A DNA stretch of 39,563 bases. Origin: Priapulus caudatus (lineage: Eukaryota > Priapulida > Priapulimorpha > Priapulimorphida > Priapulidae). A program made the position numbers and the translations under genes. Position 1 is the stretch's first letter; every line of letters starts with the position of its first letter. Shown piece after piece: positions 36,677 to 39,563 of this stretch. The DNA lies in the NCBI RefSeq assembly GCF_000485595.1, contig NW_014577131.1, forward strand, positions 584,907 through 624,469, in the 5' to 3' direction. The notes under the pieces were generated by a model. It saw only the letters and a list, made by a program, of their open reading frames with translations. It searched no databases and had not been told where the DNA came from.

Positions 36677-36849
36677 TCGTACATTTTGATCGACGTCTAG
36701 TGGTTGCGTTAGTTCTTGCTGAGCACCAAGATCTCGTAAGTTTATTCGCGTGCGGCCTATTCGTGGACGTAGTCCGTCGTCAGGCCGCCTCCATCTCCAA
36801 ACCACACAGTAAATGTACACGACTACAATACTGATAGTGTACCAAGTAC
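33200..36849 (-). CDS. Gene B, N-terminal membrane segment and beta-rich domain
   Basis: Minus-strand exons, 5' to 3': 36683-36849 (TWYTISIVVVYIYCVVWRW, membrane segment), 36247-36336 (AFDCVSFNGVDSRGNMLVAR), 35478-35644 (VWLMLKLEDGRY ... NTDGQTFTAGGLQFEVL), 35302-35370, 34826-34945 (VVAREPWSS), 34548-34713 (GVREHAWGIRDWS), 34178-34230, 33540-33667 (ITSGYVVLPSGQ), 33200-33347 (NGIKGWGVTEYMYR). Every junction is GT..AG and every phase fits. The layout (EPW, REH-WG-RDW, GxxVxPxG, NGxxGWG) resembles AttH/CrtC-like or DUF7064-type beta-barrel domains, and such a region precedes the ATP-grasp domain in invertebrate 'putative PEP synthase' proteins as I recall them. The next exon should be beyond the transposon-bearing intron. 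The join to the exon at 37422 is out of phase as read. Confidence 0.82.
35698..36082 (+). repeat. CT-rich low-complexity tract
   Basis: Nearly 400 bases of TCTC/TCCC/TTCC in the intron between exons 36247-36336 and 35478-35644. The Ser/Leu-rich open frames here are artefacts of the composition. Confidence 0.9.
36589..36675 (+). repeat. 12-bp inverted repeat followed by (TA)n
   Basis: AGCAATTGGGAT (36589-36600) and ATCCCAATTGCT (36617-36628) are perfect inverted arms with a CT/TA loop, able to form a hairpin. A (TA)n tract follows (36636-36675), ending next to the donor of exon 36683-36849. Confidence 0.7.
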
Positions 36850-37421
36850 CTGTCAATACAGTCGCCGAGTGTTGTACATTGAATCAAGGCGTTCCGTTCA
36901 ATGTGTGAAGAAAAAACTAAATTATGAAATAGCCCCACCCTAATGAATTTAAGTCGGATGCCTTATGCCAATAAAAAGTTAATGATTTTATTATTTAGTT
37001 ATACAGTATTACCAGTTTTATCCAAGTGTATGTGATAAAAGATTTCAATAGCCTTTATGGATTCTTGTGATTTTCCATTACAAAATCCGCCAAAGCTAAC
37101 ATGTGTGTGGCTATATATGACGTGTCGGACGCTATGTTACATACACCTTCTGCATAAGTCTGCTTCACTCGTTACTTTGCTCTACCTCAAATGTGGATGC
37201 AAATGCACTTATATATTATATTTTCCATATACGTTATCTCGAAATGATGCAACACGTGCATAAATACAAAATGCACGCAATTCGCTCTGTTGCAATTCTA
37301 TGCAGAATCACACATTCGTGGTGTCTTTCACAGCTAGGCTGTACGAATTATACCAATCACTCTCAAGTCTAAACGATGGGTTAATATACTCTGCTTATAT
37401 GTAAGCGGATTAGTTTCTTAC

Positions 37422-37523
37422 CTGCTTGTGCATATTGGCACAGCTCAGTCGTGGAGTGCGAGAATAACATACATTGAGATTACAGTATGCAGCTGCCAGT
37501 ACGAACACTAGTTGAAAAAACAT
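37422..37523 (-). CDS. Candidate first coding exon with signal peptide
   Basis: Reads MFFQLVFVLAAAYCNLNVC, then YSRTPRLSCANMHKQ, ending at a good donor (CAG/GTAAGA). The hydrophobic stretch after the Met looks like a signal peptide. I chose this Met rather than the in-frame one at 37595 because the latter would put 24 mixed residues before the hydrophobic segment and lies too close to the TATA-like box. It ends in phase 0 while exon 36683-36849 needs one carried base, so a missing small exon, a sequencing error or an alternative 5' end is required. Confidence 0.45.
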
Positions 37524-37611
37524 TTCTAAAGAAACTATCCTTTGGTACCTCGATTCGAAGCTACTATATGCATGAGTCCGGCTCGGGTAATGCACCGACC
37601 TAGAACAGTGT

Positions 37612-37632
37612 CTAGTATATATATAAGTGTAT
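37612..37632 (-). promoter_or_regulatory. TATA-like box upstream of gene B
   Basis: The minus strand has TTATATATATACTAG about 95 bases upstream of the Met at 37523. This is compatible with a core promoter and a short 5' UTR, but TA runs are common in this window. Confidence 0.25.
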
Positions 37633-37639
37633 ACGTATG

Positions 37640-38031
37640 ATTATTCAGGGCCGATTACAGAGTTATCTCCTCCGTGGCACTTCGCCGTAACGAAAAACCA
37701 AACCACTTAACCACGCGCCAAGCTTACTTGCGCCAGGCTATCGATAGAGATTAGTGAACAAGTTTTTTTCAAGCTGATAGTTTGACAGTGCCGAATTGAA
37801 CTATCAGTCGCATGACGTCTAACTACGCATGTGAATGATCGTGATCGTATGAGTGTTTTCTATGTTACTGTAATTTAGTATGAGCCTGCTGCGATTTCCT
37901 TGCCACATAGAGCTTATATTAGTATGCTTCGCCTCAATTGATTAAATGAGCAATGTCATGTGACAAACTAATTAGCGCTTGTAAATCAAAAATATTTATA
38001 AGTCAATGACAAACAATGACTATTAACTCTA

Positions 38032-38089
<58 letters not shown>

Positions 38090-39508
38090 ATGCAGTGGCC
38101 TTAGGGGTAGCCGACTACGGTATGACAGGCGTTATATATAGTTAAGCGCGTGTTTAGTTGTGTGGATTCATTGTTCGTCTCCTGCCGTAAGGAAGGGACG
38201 GTGATGCAGTAGCACATAACAGGTTGTACCAGTGAAACAGAACACAGTTATATCGCGGTTAACTGTAGCGTTATAGTTTTATTGTTTTTACTAGCATTAC
38301 AAATAATTCCCCTGCATTCGTAGATGCCGCTGATCTGTATCGATCTCGTATATGTAGCTTTCGCTACTTAGTATGCGTTACAAGTTATCTGGTTTGCCGT
38401 TATCGCGATTATCAGTACAGCGTGAAGCGCTTGTTCGTTGTTGTTAACTATAGCCACTAGACTAGAACGCGTCGCCGGCTTCGTCTTCCCCTCTCCCGTC
38501 GTCCTTCTTCGCGTAGACGCTAGGTAGCCTCTAAGGGTGTTTCCTTCGTAGTCGCTCTTGGCTCTACCTACCTGAAATCCCGTGCTTCTTCCTTCCCGTT
38601 TTATTCCCTGTACCCGTAGTTCTACCTACCTGAAAACCCGTGCTCCTATGCCCTCTTCTATCTCCCCGGACCTAATATGCTTTTCTTCTTCTTCTTTCTC
38701 TTGCTTCTTCCTACCTAAACCTAACCTGAAAATAACCCTCTCTCTGCTCGGTTCGGCGCGCCTTTATATACCTAGCTGGCCGCGCCCCCTACGTGCCGTG
38801 TTAAGTACGCGTCGTCAAAACACTAACTCCCCACGCACGATTTTCGTGGCGGCACGATTTGCTCTCCCTGCTGAGCGCAAACTCGTTTCTAAGGTAAAAT
38901 ATTCCTCCTCTTCGAACGAAACCTAGACTATATCATTCTATTCAAATCTCCCCGTATAGTGTATGGCTGATTAATTAGTACAGTAAAACCGTTGATCTCA
39001 TTGAGTTCTGCTATATCATCGCTGTGTTTCGTTACAGTTCCTTGTTTTTCCTAGACCGGCTCCATATGTAATGATCCGATGCTGCGACCAGGTGTTATCT
39101 CATGTAGCTGCTGTCTATATTTTATCCGTCTTAGTCATAATATATGGTTATCTATCTATAACTGCCGAGTTGCCAAACTATCCATCCTGATTCGGTCTGA
39201 CTGCTCAGTGGGAGGTTACACCTTCGAAAGTCTCATCTACACTACTACTACCCAGCTAACAAGTTATGTTTCCTGGAATGTATCGAGGAGAGTTTGTGTT
39301 TTTAGGTAGCAGAACAGATTATTCGAGCATCCGTTCTAAAATAACGTGTTCCTTGGAAAGTTTGTCCCGACATTCTGGCTGACGAACGTTTTTACAAAAC
39401 ATTCACCAGTAACATTGAGTCAACCTCCGGCAAAATGACCATATAACTGCAGCAACACTACGTATGCGTCTGCAGTCTTTCTTAATGTCTCCAGTACGCT
39501 AGTACCAT

Positions 39509-39539
<31 letters not shown>

Positions 39540-39563
39540 ACACAAACAAAGTACAAAACAGTA
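37640..39563. other. Upstream region without recognised genes
   Basis: No frame here looks like protein. Seen: a (CTA)n array (38032-38088), a short direct repeat of CTACCTACCTGAAA.CCCGTGCT (about 38564 and 38620), and a (CA)n run at the right edge (39512-39540). Confidence 0.6.
38032..38088 (+). repeat. (CTA)n trinucleotide array
   Basis: About 18 CTA units, uninterrupted, upstream of gene B. Confidence 0.95.

Noticed and set aside
38582-38926. 114-codon plus-strand frame upstream of gene B
   Set aside because: Low-complexity Ser/Pro/Phe-rich reading of CT-rich DNA with a local repeat; no recognisable domain.

Overview
The window looks like an unpolished draft scaffold from a marine or freshwater invertebrate, most likely a lophotrochozoan such as a mollusc or annelid. 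It is AT-rich and intron-dense, with GT..AG introns of about 0.1-1 kb and many (TG)n, (CT)n, (TA)n and (CATC)n runs. It holds one gene family that I recognise: the metazoan 'putative phosphoenolpyruvate synthase / rifampicin phosphotransferase-like' proteins. The species assignment is inference. The gene family is read directly from ATP-grasp and phosphohistidine motifs in phase-consistent exons.

Layout. 1-2819 (+): ATP-grasp exons of a copy about 95% identical to the minus-strand gene, but in permuted order (late exons before early ones). 2820: single N. 2887-8873 (+): central and phosphohistidine exons of a more diverged paralogue (gene A) ending in TAA, with a local inversion near 4.84-5.02 kb. 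9262-9520 and 9522-9779: the same roughly 258 bp on both sides of a single N, so these are unmerged contig ends. 10127-13500 (-): clean C-terminal exons of a second gene (gene B), tail-to-tail with gene A. 14.0-20.33 kb (-): an indel-ridden copy of gene B's middle exons. 20328-20352: 25 Ns. 20.35-21.1 kb: intron with a tRNA-like SINE candidate. 21113-27590 (-): clean ATP-grasp and central exons of gene B. 29.07-32.99 kb: a DNA-transposon-like element with long inverted termini built from ~160 bp subrepeats and a decayed coding core. 33200-37523 (-): the 5' exons of gene B (signal/membrane segment and a beta-rich N-terminal domain). 37.6-39.56 kb: upstream DNA and microsatellites.

How the parts fit. 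14.5-20.33 kb repeats 21.1-26.62 kb in the same order and orientation, and the repeat ends at the 25-N gap. The simplest reading is that two overlapping contigs were placed end to end. Collapsing the overlap gives one minus-strand gene running from about 37.5 kb to 10.13 kb: N-terminal beta domain, then ATP-grasp domain (VPRGFC, FAVRSSAVGED, VQEMV...TRDPVSG, LQARPIT), then central region, then swivelling phosphohistidine domain (TEMGGL-SHG). The exons I located encode about 1,200 residues, normal for this family. Such enzymes use ATP to phosphorylate a histidine and then an acceptor. The acceptor in animals is, as far as I know, not established. The pair of convergent paralogues with a fused N-terminal domain is the most interesting biology here. 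Several of the apparent oddities are more likely assembly artefacts.
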